Source of the DNA: an uncultured Selenomonadaceae bacterium
GTDB lineage: Bacteria > Bacillota > Negativicutes > Selenomonadales > Selenomonadaceae
Direction: 5' to 3'
Length of the DNA stretch: 14,733 nt
Assembly (NCBI GenBank): GCA_905236665.1
Contig: CAJONF010000092.1
Location: 1-14,733 of the forward strand
The notes beneath the pieces are model-generated. The model did no database searches. It had not been told where the DNA came from and saw only the letters and a program-made list of their open reading frames with translations. The position numbers and the translations under genes are program-made. Positions 8,051 through 14,656 of this stretch are shown here, piece after piece (positions within the stretch are counted from its first letter, which is position 1; each line of letters starts with the position of its first letter).

Positions 8051-8503
8051 TTAGTAAAATTCTGATTCGGCTTCCTGTTCGATAAGGTCGTTAAGTTGCT
8101 TAGAAACTTTTTCCAGCGATTTTTTTAATTCCATTTGTTCACGCCGATTAAGACCAACAAAAAGTTCGTCATAGTTTGGACGTTTCAGTTGGAAAGTTTC
8201 GCCCTTTTCTGTCAGTTCAACAATCAAGGCGCGTTTGTCTGTTGGCGATTGATAACGCCGGATATAACCATTGTTCTCCAGCTTTTGTAACAGTTCGCCG
8301 AGCGATTGCGGGCGAATATCCAACATAAAGCCCAATTCCCTTTGTGGGATACTGTTCATGCGGCGCAATGCTGTCAAAATTCGCCCTTGCCCTTGCTTAG
8401 GATCCAGCCCACCGAAATTTTTTCCATACCACATCATGTGATAGCGGTGCATAAGATGATACGTTTCAAGAAATGCGCTGATTAAAGTGCTCCTGTCCTC
8501 CAT
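8051..8503 (-). CDS. MarR-family transcriptional regulator
   Basis: This 150-residue protein has a winged helix-turn-helix: IPQRELGFMLDIRPQSLGEL is helix-turn-recognition helix, followed by LLQKLENNGYIRRYQSPTDK as helix and wing, with the wing motif DKRA typical of MarR proteins. The N- and C-terminal helices would form the dimer interface. I chose ATG 8503 because GGAGG (8516-8512) precedes it by 8 bases. A TTG at 8539 in the same frame lies near the predicted transcription start and has no SD. The stop is adjacent to the ABC exporter, so the pair is a typical ligand-responsive efflux operon. A promoter with paired GGTACC palindromes upstream suggests autoregulation. The inducer is unknown. 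Confidence 0.93.
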   Translation of the reverse strand: MEDRSTLISAFLETYHLMHRYHMMWYGKNFGGLDPKQGQGRILTALRRMNSIPQRELGFMLDIRPQSLGELLQKLENNGYIRRYQSPTDKRALIVELTEKGETFQLKRPNYDELFVGLNRREQMELKKSLEKVSKQLNDLIEQEAESEFY

Positions 8504-8527
8504 GTCTAACGCCTCCAAAAAATAAAA

Positions 8528-8559
8528 GGTACCTTGCAAGTAAAATGATACACGGTACC
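8528..8559. promoter_or_regulatory. candidate MarR operator: paired GGTACC palindromes
   Basis: GGTACC occurs at 8528-8533 (within the 10-base palindrome AAGGTACCTT) and at 8554-8559 (ACGGTACCAT). The centres are 26 bases apart, about 2.5 helical turns. One copy sits in the -10/-35 spacer of the marR promoter and the other just downstream of the expected transcription start. A second palindrome, CTTGCAAG, covers 8533-8540. The arrangement suits binding by the MarR dimer. GGTACC also occurs at 2914 and 9445 inside genes, so the hexamer alone is not specific. Confidence 0.5.
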
Positions 8560-8573
8560 ATTAGTATAGTCAA
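8545..8573 (-). promoter_or_regulatory. sigma-A promoter of the marR-ABC operon
   Basis: On the minus strand TTGACT (8573-8568), 17-base spacer, TATCAT (8550-8545). The leader to ATG 8503 is about 35 bases and contains the SD GGAGG. Confidence 0.75.
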
Positions 8574-8716
8574 TATTATTGCGGAAGTTTTAATGGAAAT
8601 TTTAGATGATAAAAAAAACAATCAGCAGAAATTTTCGGCAGGGGAATTTTCAAGCACGGCGAATAAATCAAGAAAAAGTGGCAACTGTCACACAGAATTG
8701 AGGAGGGTAAATCAAT

Positions 8717-9118
8717 ATGGATAACGAAAAAGATTTGGTGAAAAACGATACTGGACTGGGCGCGATAAAAATTGCGGACGAAGTTGTCAGCATTATTGCG
8801 GGACTTGCGGCTACGGAAATTGACGGTATTGCCGGCATGAGCGGCGGCGTGGTCGGCGGTATTGCTGAAATGCTCGGTCGTAAAAATTTCTCTAAGGGCG
8901 TTAAAGTCGAAGTCGGCGAACGCGAAGCAGCAGTTGATCTTTTTATTATCGTCAAATATGGCGCGAGAATCCCCGATGTTGCATTGGCAGCACAGGAAAA
9001 TATCAAGAAGGCTATCGAAACCATGACGGGTCTTTCAGTCGTCGAAGTCAATGTTCACGTACAGGGCGTCAGTTTCCCCGAAGATGAAACAAAGGAAGAA
9101 GAAACTCGCGTTCACTAA
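8717..9118 (+). CDS. Asp23/Gls24 family envelope stress protein
   Basis: This 133-residue protein has the Asp23/Gls24 (DUF322) pattern: GAIKIADEVVSIIAGLAATE then IDGIAGMSGG, an EVGEREAAVDLFIIVKYG strand and the helix IPDVALAAQENIKKAIE, ending with VVEVNVHVQGVSF. Such proteins are cytoplasmic, accumulate under the membrane and are held there by AmaP. They are linked to cell-envelope homeostasis and alkaline or wall stress. The start ATG 8717 follows the SD GAGGAGGG. The gene is first in a five-gene plus-strand operon, divergent from marR. I see no convincing sigma-A promoter between 8574 and 8700. The acidic tail (PEDETKEEE) is a common variation. Confidence 0.92.
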   Translation: MDNEKDLVKNDTGLGAIKIADEVVSIIAGLAATEIDGIAGMSGGVVGGIAEMLGRKNFSKGVKVEVGEREAAVDLFIIVKYGARIPDVALAAQENIKKAIETMTGLSVVEVNVHVQGVSFPEDETKEEETRVH

Positions 9119-9160
9119 GTATGTCAGAATTTTTGTTTTTATGGGAGGTGAAAAAGTTCT

Positions 9161-9727
9161 ATGGGGATAATTAGACGCCTTATACTACTTTTTTACGTCC
9201 CTGCAGTGCTGGCGTCGGTAGCAGTATGCGCGGGAATATGTCTTCGTTTGATACCGGAAAAGCTTTGGCGGAATGAATTAGAGTACTTAATCATGCGGGA
9301 AGAAACTTTGATTGTGCTGGCAATCATGGCGTTGGCAAGTTTAATTCTGTTGCCGGCGATCTTTTCCAGAAATTCAAAAGGCTTGCCGCTGGCGTCTGGC
9401 GATGTTCATTTGGAAATAGGCAAGCCCGGCGAAGTTAAAGTCACGGTACCCGCGATTGTCAGCGTTGTTGAACGTGCGGCAATCACTGTCAGCGGAGTGC
9501 GCGAAGCTAAAGCGTCCGTGTACCAGCAAAGCGGCGATATGCCAATAAAAGTCCGATTGACGATAACGCTTGGTCAAGGTTTTTCTGCACCGCGTGTCAG
9601 CGAAGCAACAGTTGCCGCGATTGACGATGCATTGAGAATAGCTTTGGAACTGCCAAATGTGCCGGTCGAAGTCAAAGTGGACGAAGTTACCCATGCAATT
9701 ATCGAGCGTGAAAGACGCGTCGTTTGA
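9161..9727 (+). CDS. amaP: alkaline shock response membrane anchor protein AmaP-like
   Basis: This 188-residue protein has two hydrophobic segments at about residues 5-31 and 49-68, then an Asp23-like domain from about 80 to 178 (segments PGEVKVTVPAIVSVVERAA, MPIKVRLTITLGQGFSAPRV, LPNVPVEVKVDEVTHA). Two N-terminal membrane helices plus a cytoplasmic Asp23-like domain define AmaP, which anchors Asp23-type proteins to the inner face of the membrane. The SD GGGAGGTG precedes ATG 9161. The soluble Asp23 gene upstream and the paralogue downstream support a shared complex. The gene symbol is by analogy. Confidence 0.88.
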   Translation: MGIIRRLILLFYVPAVLASVAVCAGICLRLIPEKLWRNELEYLIMREETLIVLAIMALASLILLPAIFSRNSKGLPLASGDVHLEIGKPGEVKVTVPAIVSVVERAAITVSGVREAKASVYQQSGDMPIKVRLTITLGQGFSAPRVSEATVAAIDDALRIALELPNVPVEVKVDEVTHAIIERERRVV

Positions 9728-9736
9728 GGTGTCGAG

Positions 9737-10150
9737 ATGTTAAAAGATATAATAAGAAAAATTTTAAGCGGAACAAAAAAAGTCGTGACACTTCCGGCGG
9801 TGCGAACGAGTAGCGGAGAATTTTTGCTAAAGAAAACAGATTTCGGGCTGATTCGCGTAGAATTTGCTGTTGTCCAAAAAATTGCCGAGCGGGCGTTGTC
9901 ACAAGTCAAAGAAATTCAAGAGGTCACAGTCTCTGTTGAAAAAATTTCAAACACCGTGACGCCGCTGAAAATCCGCTTAACCGTGGCTTTGGCTGAAGGC
10001 TATTCTGCACCGCGAGCGAGCGAGACAGCAGACAAAGCGATTAACGCCGCGCTGAAAGATTTATTGCGATTGGAGTTTTATGTACCGGTTGAAGTCAAAG
10101 TCAAGCAGATAGCACAACCCGTCACACAAAAACGGCGGCGAGTTAGATAG
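9737..10150 (+). CDS. soluble Asp23-like protein, paralogue of the AmaP C-terminal domain
   Basis: This 137-residue protein has no membrane segment. Its middle, PLKIRLTVALAEGYSAPRAS followed by ETADKAI, matches the upstream protein's PIKVRLTITLGQGFSAPRVS followed by EATVAAI almost position by position. Both also end with the same P-V-P/VEVKV strand, so it looks like a tandem duplication that lost the anchor or a domain paired with it. The function is inferred: binding to AmaP, Asp23 or the membrane. The SD GAGGTG overlaps the TGA stop of the preceding gene, suggesting coupling. The basic tail (QKRRRVR) could contact membrane or nucleic acid. Confidence 0.82.
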   Translation: MLKDIIRKILSGTKKVVTLPAVRTSSGEFLLKKTDFGLIRVEFAVVQKIAERALSQVKEIQEVTVSVEKISNTVTPLKIRLTVALAEGYSAPRASETADKAINAALKDLLRLEFYVPVEVKVKQIAQPVTQKRRRVR

Positions 10151-10162
10151 GCGGTGATTTAA

Positions 10163-10414
10163 ATGCTCGAAGCGATGAAAAATTTTGTTATCGACCTGTT
10201 TGAATCGCATAGGACAAGGAAAATCGGCTTTATAACGGGGCTTGGCACGGGCGCGGCGATTTTGCTTGTCGGCTTTTTTAACACGCTGTTTATCTTTTTG
10301 TGCGGAGTAATCGGTCTATTCGTAGGTTCACGTTTCGACAGCAAAGACGATTTGATAGAAAAAATCCTTATAAAGCTTGACGAAGTTTTGCCGGAAAGAA
10401 TTCAGCGTTGGTAA
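10163..10414 (+). CDS. DUF2273 family small membrane protein
   Basis: This 83-residue protein has two adjacent hydrophobic segments at about residues 22-38 and 40-56 (GFITGLGTGAAILLVGFF then NTLFIFLCGVIGLFVGSRF). A charged helix follows (DSKDDLIEKILIKLDEVLPE). The size, the glycine-rich hairpin and the place beside asp23/amaP genes match DUF2273, a regular companion of Asp23 clusters. Its molecular role is not established. The SD AGGCGGTGA precedes ATG 10163. A role with AmaP in holding Asp23 proteins at the membrane is inferred. Confidence 0.85.
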   Translation: MLEAMKNFVIDLFESHRTRKIGFITGLGTGAAILLVGFFNTLFIFLCGVIGLFVGSRFDSKDDLIEKILIKLDEVLPERIQRW

Positions 10415-10440
10415 TTTTATCAATTAGGAGTTAGGAATTA

Positions 10441-10860
10441 ATGAGCCGCAAACTTGCACGAGAGGCAGCATTTAAGGCGTTGTTTCAGCTGGATTTTAAT
10501 TTTGAAGAAGATCAGCGCGAATACTGCGAAAACCTAGCGATAGATACAATGTTTAACGACAATCCAAAATTAACTAAAAAAGATTTGGCGTACATTGAAA
10601 GTTCTGTTAAGGGCACGCGGGCGCGTTTAGCACAAATCGACGAAATCTTAACGCAAAATCTAAAGGAAGGCTGGCAGTTGCCACGGATTATGGCGGTGGA
10701 CAGAAATATTTTGCGGCTTGCCGTTTATGAAATGAAATTTGTCGAACCGATAATCCCAAAAAATATCGCGATAAACGAGGCGGTAGAGTTGGCCAAAAAA
10801 TATGGCACCGACGATTCAAGCCGATTCGTAAACGGTATACTAGAAACAATTTCAAAATGA
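10441..10860 (+). CDS. nusB: transcription antitermination factor NusB
   Basis: This 139-residue all-helical protein is full length for NusB. It starts with SRKLAREAAFKALFQLDFN, the conserved opening (typically R..ARE.A.Q.L..), and ends with LRLAVYEMKF followed by IPKNIAINEAVELAKKYG, then FVNGIL, the conserved C-terminal signature. With NusE (S10) it binds boxA RNA and supports antitermination of rRNA operons. An SD TAGGAG lies upstream of ATG 10441. The Asp23-nusB neighbourhood is conserved in Firmicutes. The gene is last in its operon, directly followed by an intrinsic terminator. Confidence 0.97.
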   Translation: MSRKLAREAAFKALFQLDFNFEEDQREYCENLAIDTMFNDNPKLTKKDLAYIESSVKGTRARLAQIDEILTQNLKEGWQLPRIMAVDRNILRLAVYEMKFVEPIIPKNIAINEAVELAKKYGTDDSSRFVNGILETISK

Positions 10861-10871
10861 AAATTTTTCTG

Positions 10872-10895
10872 CCGAACGTTTAGTTCGGTTTTTTT
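10872..10895 (+). terminator. intrinsic terminator after nusB
   Basis: A perfect 6-bp stem CCGAAC/GTTCGG with the loop GTTTA is followed by seven T. It lies 11 bases after the nusB stop and ends the asp23-amaP-DUF2273-nusB operon. Confidence 0.9.
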
Positions 10896-10896
10896 G

Positions 10897-10925
10897 TTGC
10901 AAAAAATTCCAGCGGTTGTTATCAT
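10897..10925 (+). promoter_or_regulatory. sigma-A promoter of smpB
   Basis: TTGCAA (10897-10902), a 17-base spacer and TATCAT (10920-10925), directly after the nusB terminator. The predicted transcription start would be about 12 bases ahead of ATG 10944, very short with the SD at 10932-10937. The start may therefore be slightly different. The -10 hexamer is the same as that of the marR promoter. Confidence 0.5.
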
Positions 10926-10931
10926 TGCGGC

Positions 10932-10937
10932 GAGGTG
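10932..10937 (+). promoter_or_regulatory. smpB ribosome binding site that decides the start
   Basis: GAGGTG lies 6 bases before ATG 10944. An in-frame GTG at 10935 that would extend the protein by three residues is itself part of this SD, so ATG 10944 is preferred. Confidence 0.75.
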
Positions 10938-10943
10938 ATTTGT

Positions 10944-11408
10944 ATGGGCAAAGACGAAATAAAAATTGCTTGTGAGAACCGCAAGGCGCGTCACGATTAT
11001 TTTATTCACGAAACTTACGAGGCGGGCATTGAGCTTAAGGGCACGGAAGTTAAAAGTTTGCGCGTCGGCAAGGCAAATCTGCGCGATAGTTACGCCGAAG
11101 TCAAGGACGGAGAAATTTTCGTCGAACATATGCACATAAGCCCCTACGAACAGGGAAATATTTTTAATCACGAGCCGTTAAGACGCCGCCGCTTGCTACT
11201 GCACAAACGCGAGATTTTAAAACTTTTCGGCAAAACGCGGGAAAAAGGTTTCACGTTAATTCCGCTGAAAATATATTTTAAAAAAGGTCGTGCGAAAATG
11301 GAATTGGCATTGGCGAGCGGTAAACACAATTACGATAAACGCGCCGCTCTGCACGAAAAATCTGCTAAACGCGACATCGAACGCGCTTTAAAAGAAAAAT
11401 CCCGATAA
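10944..11408 (+). CDS. smpB: SsrA-binding protein SmpB
   Basis: This 154-residue protein has the SmpB signature near its start (ENRKARHDYFIHETYEAGIE then LKGTEVKSLR) and the segments NLRDSYAEVKDGEIFVE and HMHISPYEQGN. The central basic region is RRRRLLLHKREI, and the basic C-terminal tail is KHNYDKRAALHEKSAKRDIE. It binds tmRNA and delivers it to stalled ribosomes for trans-translation. The tail fits the empty mRNA channel. No ssrA gene is in the window. No terminator follows; the next gene begins 22 bases downstream, so read-through transcription is likely. Confidence 0.98.
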   Translation: MGKDEIKIACENRKARHDYFIHETYEAGIELKGTEVKSLRVGKANLRDSYAEVKDGEIFVEHMHISPYEQGNIFNHEPLRRRRLLLHKREILKLFGKTREKGFTLIPLKIYFKKGRAKMELALASGKHNYDKRAALHEKSAKRDIERALKEKSR

Positions 11409-11430
11409 AATTTTTAGTGGTGAATTCAAC

Positions 11431-12978
11431 GTGGACATCTTAAAAAAATATTCACAGGCTCTGGAATTATTCCGAACAAAAAAATTTGACGCGGCATTAA
11501 AATTAGTCGATAAAATAAAAATCGCCGCGCCGCATTGGAAAAAATCTTTCCTGCTTGAAATTTATATCAGACGCGAGCAGGATGAGTTCGTTAAAGAATT
11601 TTTCCTGCTGAAAAAACTTTTGCCGCGCTTTAATCTTTCTCAACCCGACGAAAAATCTTTGGCGGCGGACGCTTATAGCTTATTCGGCGCGGTGAATCAA
11701 GTTTTGGGCAAGCCGGAAGATGCCGTGGAAAATTTTTGCACCTCTGCGCGGCTGGAAAATGACCTAAAAAGATCTTGCAACGAAATCAGCAACGCTCTTT
11801 TTGCCGCGAACGCTTCGGAAAAATTTTCTGCCGCCGATTTTAAAAATCTTTATGACGAGTACAAAAAATATCTGGCGGACATCACACCCTATCCGAAAAA
11901 ATTTTATCAGCATAAAAAAATTCGCGTAGGCTTTTTGTCTGCAAATTTTCATTGGCACGTTGTCATGGCGTGGAGTTGGGCATTGCTCAGCGACTTGGAT
12001 AAAAATTTTTTTGAAGTCTATTGCTATTCGAGTGTCAAGGAGCCAGATAATGTCACCGAACATTTTAAAAAGACGGTTGACGCGTGGCGGGATATTCGCG
12101 ATTTGACGGACGAGCAGGCGGCTAAAAAAATTCATGACGACGAAATTGACATACTCTTTGATTTGTCGGGACACACGGAAAATAATCGACTGCGCGTGGC
12201 GGCATATCGACCTGCGCCTGTGCAAATTTCCGGCATCGGCTACATGAATTCGACAGGATTGGATTGCTTTGATTATTTTTTGTCGGACGTTTACTGCGCG
12301 GGGAATGAAAATTTTTTCACGGAGAAATTAATTAAACTGCCGCACAGTCATTTTTGTTACGAGCCGCCTACTAAGCTTGAACCCGCCAAATTTCCACCGT
12401 GTTTAAAAAATAATTTCGTGACGTTCGGTTGCTTTAATAATTTCAGTAAGGTTACGGATTCGATTTTAATCACGTGGAAAAAAATTCTTGACGCCGTTCC
12501 CAAAAGCCGATTGATTCTTAAACATAAAATCTTTTACACGGAAGACGGGAAAAATTTTGTCGGCGAACGTCTAAAAAGTTTCGGCATTGACATTGCGCGG
12601 GTTGAAATGCGCCCCTATACTGCCGACCATTTGCCAGAATATGGCGACGTGGATATTGCGCTGGATACTTTCCCCTATACCGGCGGCGTCACGACCTGCG
12701 AGGCTTTGTATATGGGCGTTCCCGTCGTCAGTCTTTATGGTAATCGCCACGGCACGCGCTTTGGCTACAGCATTTTAAAAAACGTCGGGCTTGATGAATT
12801 GGCGGTTGATTCTTTTGATGATTATATAAATCGAGCGGTTATGTTGGCTGGAGATTGGGAGTTGCTGGAAATTTTGCGAAAAAATCTGCGCGTAATGATG
12901 AAACGTTCGCCACTGATGGATTCGACAAATTATATCCATGCCGTTGAAAAACAATTAGGAATGAGGAATTTAAAATGA
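11431..12978 (+). CDS. TPR-containing O-GlcNAc transferase, SPINDLY/GT41 family
   Basis: This 515-residue protein starts at GTG 11431 with GGTGA 7 bases upstream. Residues 1-112 are helical repeats resembling degenerate TPRs (ALELFRTKKFDAALKLVDKI; LGKPEDAVENF). From 163 the GT41 catalytic domain follows. IRVGFLSANFHWH contains H174/H176, one of which probably corresponds to the catalytic-region His. Then come DLSGHT (244-249), RPAPVQISGIGY (260-271), FGCFNNFSKVT with K340 in the place of the essential Lys, and TFPYTGGVTTCEALYMGVPV (413-431), the nucleotide-sugar-binding end. Family members transfer GlcNAc or a related sugar to Ser/Thr of proteins. In Negativicutes such genes are thought to modify flagellin or surface proteins. 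The stop overlaps the next start (ATGA), implying coupling to a secreted protein. The acceptor is unknown. Confidence 0.92.
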   Translation: MDILKKYSQALELFRTKKFDAALKLVDKIKIAAPHWKKSFLLEIYIRREQDEFVKEFFLLKKLLPRFNLSQPDEKSLAADAYSLFGAVNQVLGKPEDAVENFCTSARLENDLKRSCNEISNALFAANASEKFSAADFKNLYDEYKKYLADITPYPKKFYQHKKIRVGFLSANFHWHVVMAWSWALLSDLDKNFFEVYCYSSVKEPDNVTEHFKKTVDAWRDIRDLTDEQAAKKIHDDEIDILFDLSGHTENNRLRVAAYRPAPVQISGIGYMNSTGLDCFDYFLSDVYCAGNENFFTEKLIKLPHSHFCYEPPTKLEPAKFPPCLKNNFVTFGCFNNFSKVTDSILITWKKILDAVPKSRLILKHKIFYTEDGKNFVGERLKSFGIDIARVEMRPYTADHLPEYGDVDIALDTFPYTGGVTTCEALYMGVPVVSLYGNRHGTRFGYSILKNVGLDELAVDSFDDYINRAVMLAGDWELLEILRKNLRVMMKRSPLMDSTNYIHAVEKQLGMRNLK

Positions 12979-13829
12979 TAAAAAAAATTTTTCTGCTCTG
13001 CATAGCAATGTTGCTGATTGTGCAGAATGCGGCTTTAGCAAAAGATAAAGGCTTGCCGGAAGAAGACAGAATCAATATCGCGGTAGAAGTGACGGACAGT
13101 TCGCGCTATGATGAGCTGGGCACGGCACCGCTACTTGAAAATTTTCTCGGCAATAAACTTGTTGAAAAAAATCTCGTGAACGTCATCGACACAAAAATTT
13201 TCGACGTGGAAGAAACCGCCGTTCCCGCTGATAATCCAACAAGTGCAGAAGATATCGGTAGCATTTTAGTTTTTGACGCCGTTGAAATTCGTAGTCACGA
13301 CTCTACGCCTGAAGACTTCAACCAGAATTTTTATAAAAATCTCGGCGCGACCTATGTCGTTCGCTGTGAAGTCCTCGGTATCGGCGCAATAAAAGTTCCC
13401 GACGCAACGATAGGAGCTGTCACGGGCATTATCGGCGGCGGATTGGGACTCGCCGGCTCCGGTTCAAAAGACCGCGATAAAACTTTGCGGCGCGTAGGCA
13501 CGGGTATAGGTCTGGCGGGTTTTATTGGAATGTCAGACGCTACGAAACGTACCGCGCTAAATACCGTCGTCAATATGCAATTTATCAGCGTGGAAACCGG
13601 GCAAATCATCTGGGAAGAAAATTTTATCGGACAAGCAATTAAACATCACAAGCCGCGCAAAGGTTTTGAAAATGAATGGGAACAAGCTTACAATGAATCC
13701 GTCGCAGATTCTGCTAAACTTATTGCCAAACGCGTAAATAAATACGTCGATAACGTCATCATCAAAGGTAAGAATGATAAAAATTTTAAATCAAAACATT
13801 CTTTGGTTGACGCCAGGAAACTTTTCTAA
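12975..13829 (+). CDS. secreted protein resembling the CsgG/LpoB/PelC fold
   Basis: This 284-residue protein has a signal peptide with likely cleavage after ALA (residue 22). It has no lipobox, so it should be soluble periplasmic or outer-membrane associated. The order is strand INIAVEVTD (33-41), helix LLENFLGNKLVEKNLVNVID, strand ATYVVRCEVLGIG and strand NTVVNMQFISVETGQIIWEE then NFIGQA. That is the pattern of CsgG-, LpoB- and PelC-like periplasmic proteins, where 'sVeTGqiiw' is typical. Residues 143-185 form a Gly-rich hydrophobic insert (IGAVTGIIGGGLGLAG...VGTGIGLAGFIG) that could enter or cross a membrane. It starts at ATG 12975, inside the last codons of the glycosyltransferase (ATGA), and ends one codon before the beta-barrel gene. 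No family is firmly assigned. Confidence 0.7.
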   Translation: MIKKIFLLCIAMLLIVQNAALAKDKGLPEEDRINIAVEVTDSSRYDELGTAPLLENFLGNKLVEKNLVNVIDTKIFDVEETAVPADNPTSAEDIGSILVFDAVEIRSHDSTPEDFNQNFYKNLGATYVVRCEVLGIGAIKVPDATIGAVTGIIGGGLGLAGSGSKDRDKTLRRVGTGIGLAGFIGMSDATKRTALNTVVNMQFISVETGQIIWEENFIGQAIKHHKPRKGFENEWEQAYNESVADSAKLIAKRVNKYVDNVIIKGKNDKNFKSKHSLVDARKLF

Positions 13830-14600
13830 ATGAAAAAATTTTTAGTGGCGATAATTTTATTTCTGATGACAAGTTCTGCTACTGCACAGGAAATTTCGCC
13901 GGAAGTAAATCGCGGCGTTGCAAGCGTCAAGCAAAAAAAATTTGACTTCAGCGCGGAAGCAAGATTTTTTGCGCCAAATTTTAACGCACATATAAAGGCG
14001 GCGGATTTTCTCTACAACGGCGGGCGCGTCGACCTGCGCGATGATTTAAATTTCACACGTGGCACGGCGTCCGAAATTTTATTCAAGTATAAAAATTTTT
14101 CTGTGGATTGGATTCACTTGCACGGCGCGGGCAAAAGTTCGGGCGGCGAAATAAATTTCAGCAAAAAAATTTTCAGCGGCGAACGCGATTCGCGCAGTGA
14201 TATTCATTTCGTGCGTCTGAAAATGGATAAAGAAATTTTTTCGCTCATGGGTTCGGGTCTTGAATGGAACGTGGCATTAAACGCGCTCAACTGGCACGGC
14301 ACCACACGCAGTGAAAATTCTTCCGCAACGAAAAATTATTTCGCTGTTCTGCCCAGCGTCGGGATAAATCTTTATATGCGAATTCGCCCGCGGTTGGACA
14401 TTTACGCGCAATTTTCTGGCTTGCCACTAGGTTACCACGGGCGTTTTTCGGATTTTGAGTCGGGGATAAAATATTTTCCACAAAAAAATTTTTCGATAAG
14501 CGCGGGTTGGCGACGAATTGATTTTAAATTGCGGCGCGGCGGTGAAATAGGCAATTTTGTTTTGAGCGGACCTTTTGCGGGCTTGCGTTACGATTTTTAA
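13830..14600 (+). CDS. outer-membrane beta-barrel protein
   Basis: This 256-residue protein has a signal peptide (KKFLVAIILFLMTSSATA, cleavage near residue 19). Most of the mature chain consists of alternating strands rich in aromatic residues (FDFSAEARFFAPNF, FKYKNFSVDWIHLHG, SDIHFVRLKMDK, EWNVALNALNWHG, INLYMRIRPRLDIYAQF, FSISAGWRRIDFKL). It ends with AGLRYDF, a terminal Phe with the pattern recognised by BamA. I expect about 10-12 strands in the outer membrane. The start ATG directly follows the TAA of the previous gene, with AGGAAA as SD inside that gene, so the two are probably co-translated. No specific family is recognised, and the function is unknown. A terminator follows 14 bases later. 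Confidence 0.8.
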   Translation: MKKFLVAIILFLMTSSATAQEISPEVNRGVASVKQKKFDFSAEARFFAPNFNAHIKAADFLYNGGRVDLRDDLNFTRGTASEILFKYKNFSVDWIHLHGAGKSSGGEINFSKKIFSGERDSRSDIHFVRLKMDKEIFSLMGSGLEWNVALNALNWHGTTRSENSSATKNYFAVLPSVGINLYMRIRPRLDIYAQFSGLPLGYHGRFSDFESGIKYFPQKNFSISAGWRRIDFKLRRGGEIGNFVLSGPFAGLRYDF

Positions 14601-14610
14601 TTAAACAACG

Positions 14611-14650
14611 AAAAAACCGTGCCTCATGTGAGACACGGTTATTATTTTTC
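14611..14650. terminator. bidirectional intrinsic terminator between the beta-barrel gene and tRNA-Ser
   Basis: The stem AACCGTGcCTCA/TGAGaCACGGTT (14615-14626 with 14629-14640, one C-A mismatch) is followed on the plus strand by TTATTATTTTT. On the minus strand it is followed by six T (complement of 14611-14616). It would end both the plus-strand cluster and the minus-strand tRNA transcript. Confidence 0.88.
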
Positions 14651-14656
14651 AATTTA

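Noticed and set aside
8007..8051. Fifteen-residue extension of the ABC exporter from ATG 8051
   Set aside because: There is no SD before it. A strong GGAGGGAG lies inside the extension, directly before ATG 8006.
8504..8539. Twelve-residue extension of the MarR protein from TTG 8539
   Set aside because: It lies at or next to the predicted transcription start. GGAGG stands correctly before ATG 8503.
8574..8716. Possible promoter of the asp23 operon (for example TTGCGG with a TTAGAT -10, or TATTAT at 8574)
   Set aside because: No pair of hexamers has both acceptable match and spacing. The operon must have a promoter here, but I cannot place it. The small inverted repeat GTGGC/GTCAC near 8680 is too short to call.
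8668..9051. A 127-codon minus-strand frame opposite the Asp23 gene
   Set aside because: It is low-complexity Ser/Pro/Ala-rich, as expected from the complement of the Asp23 codons, without a start context.
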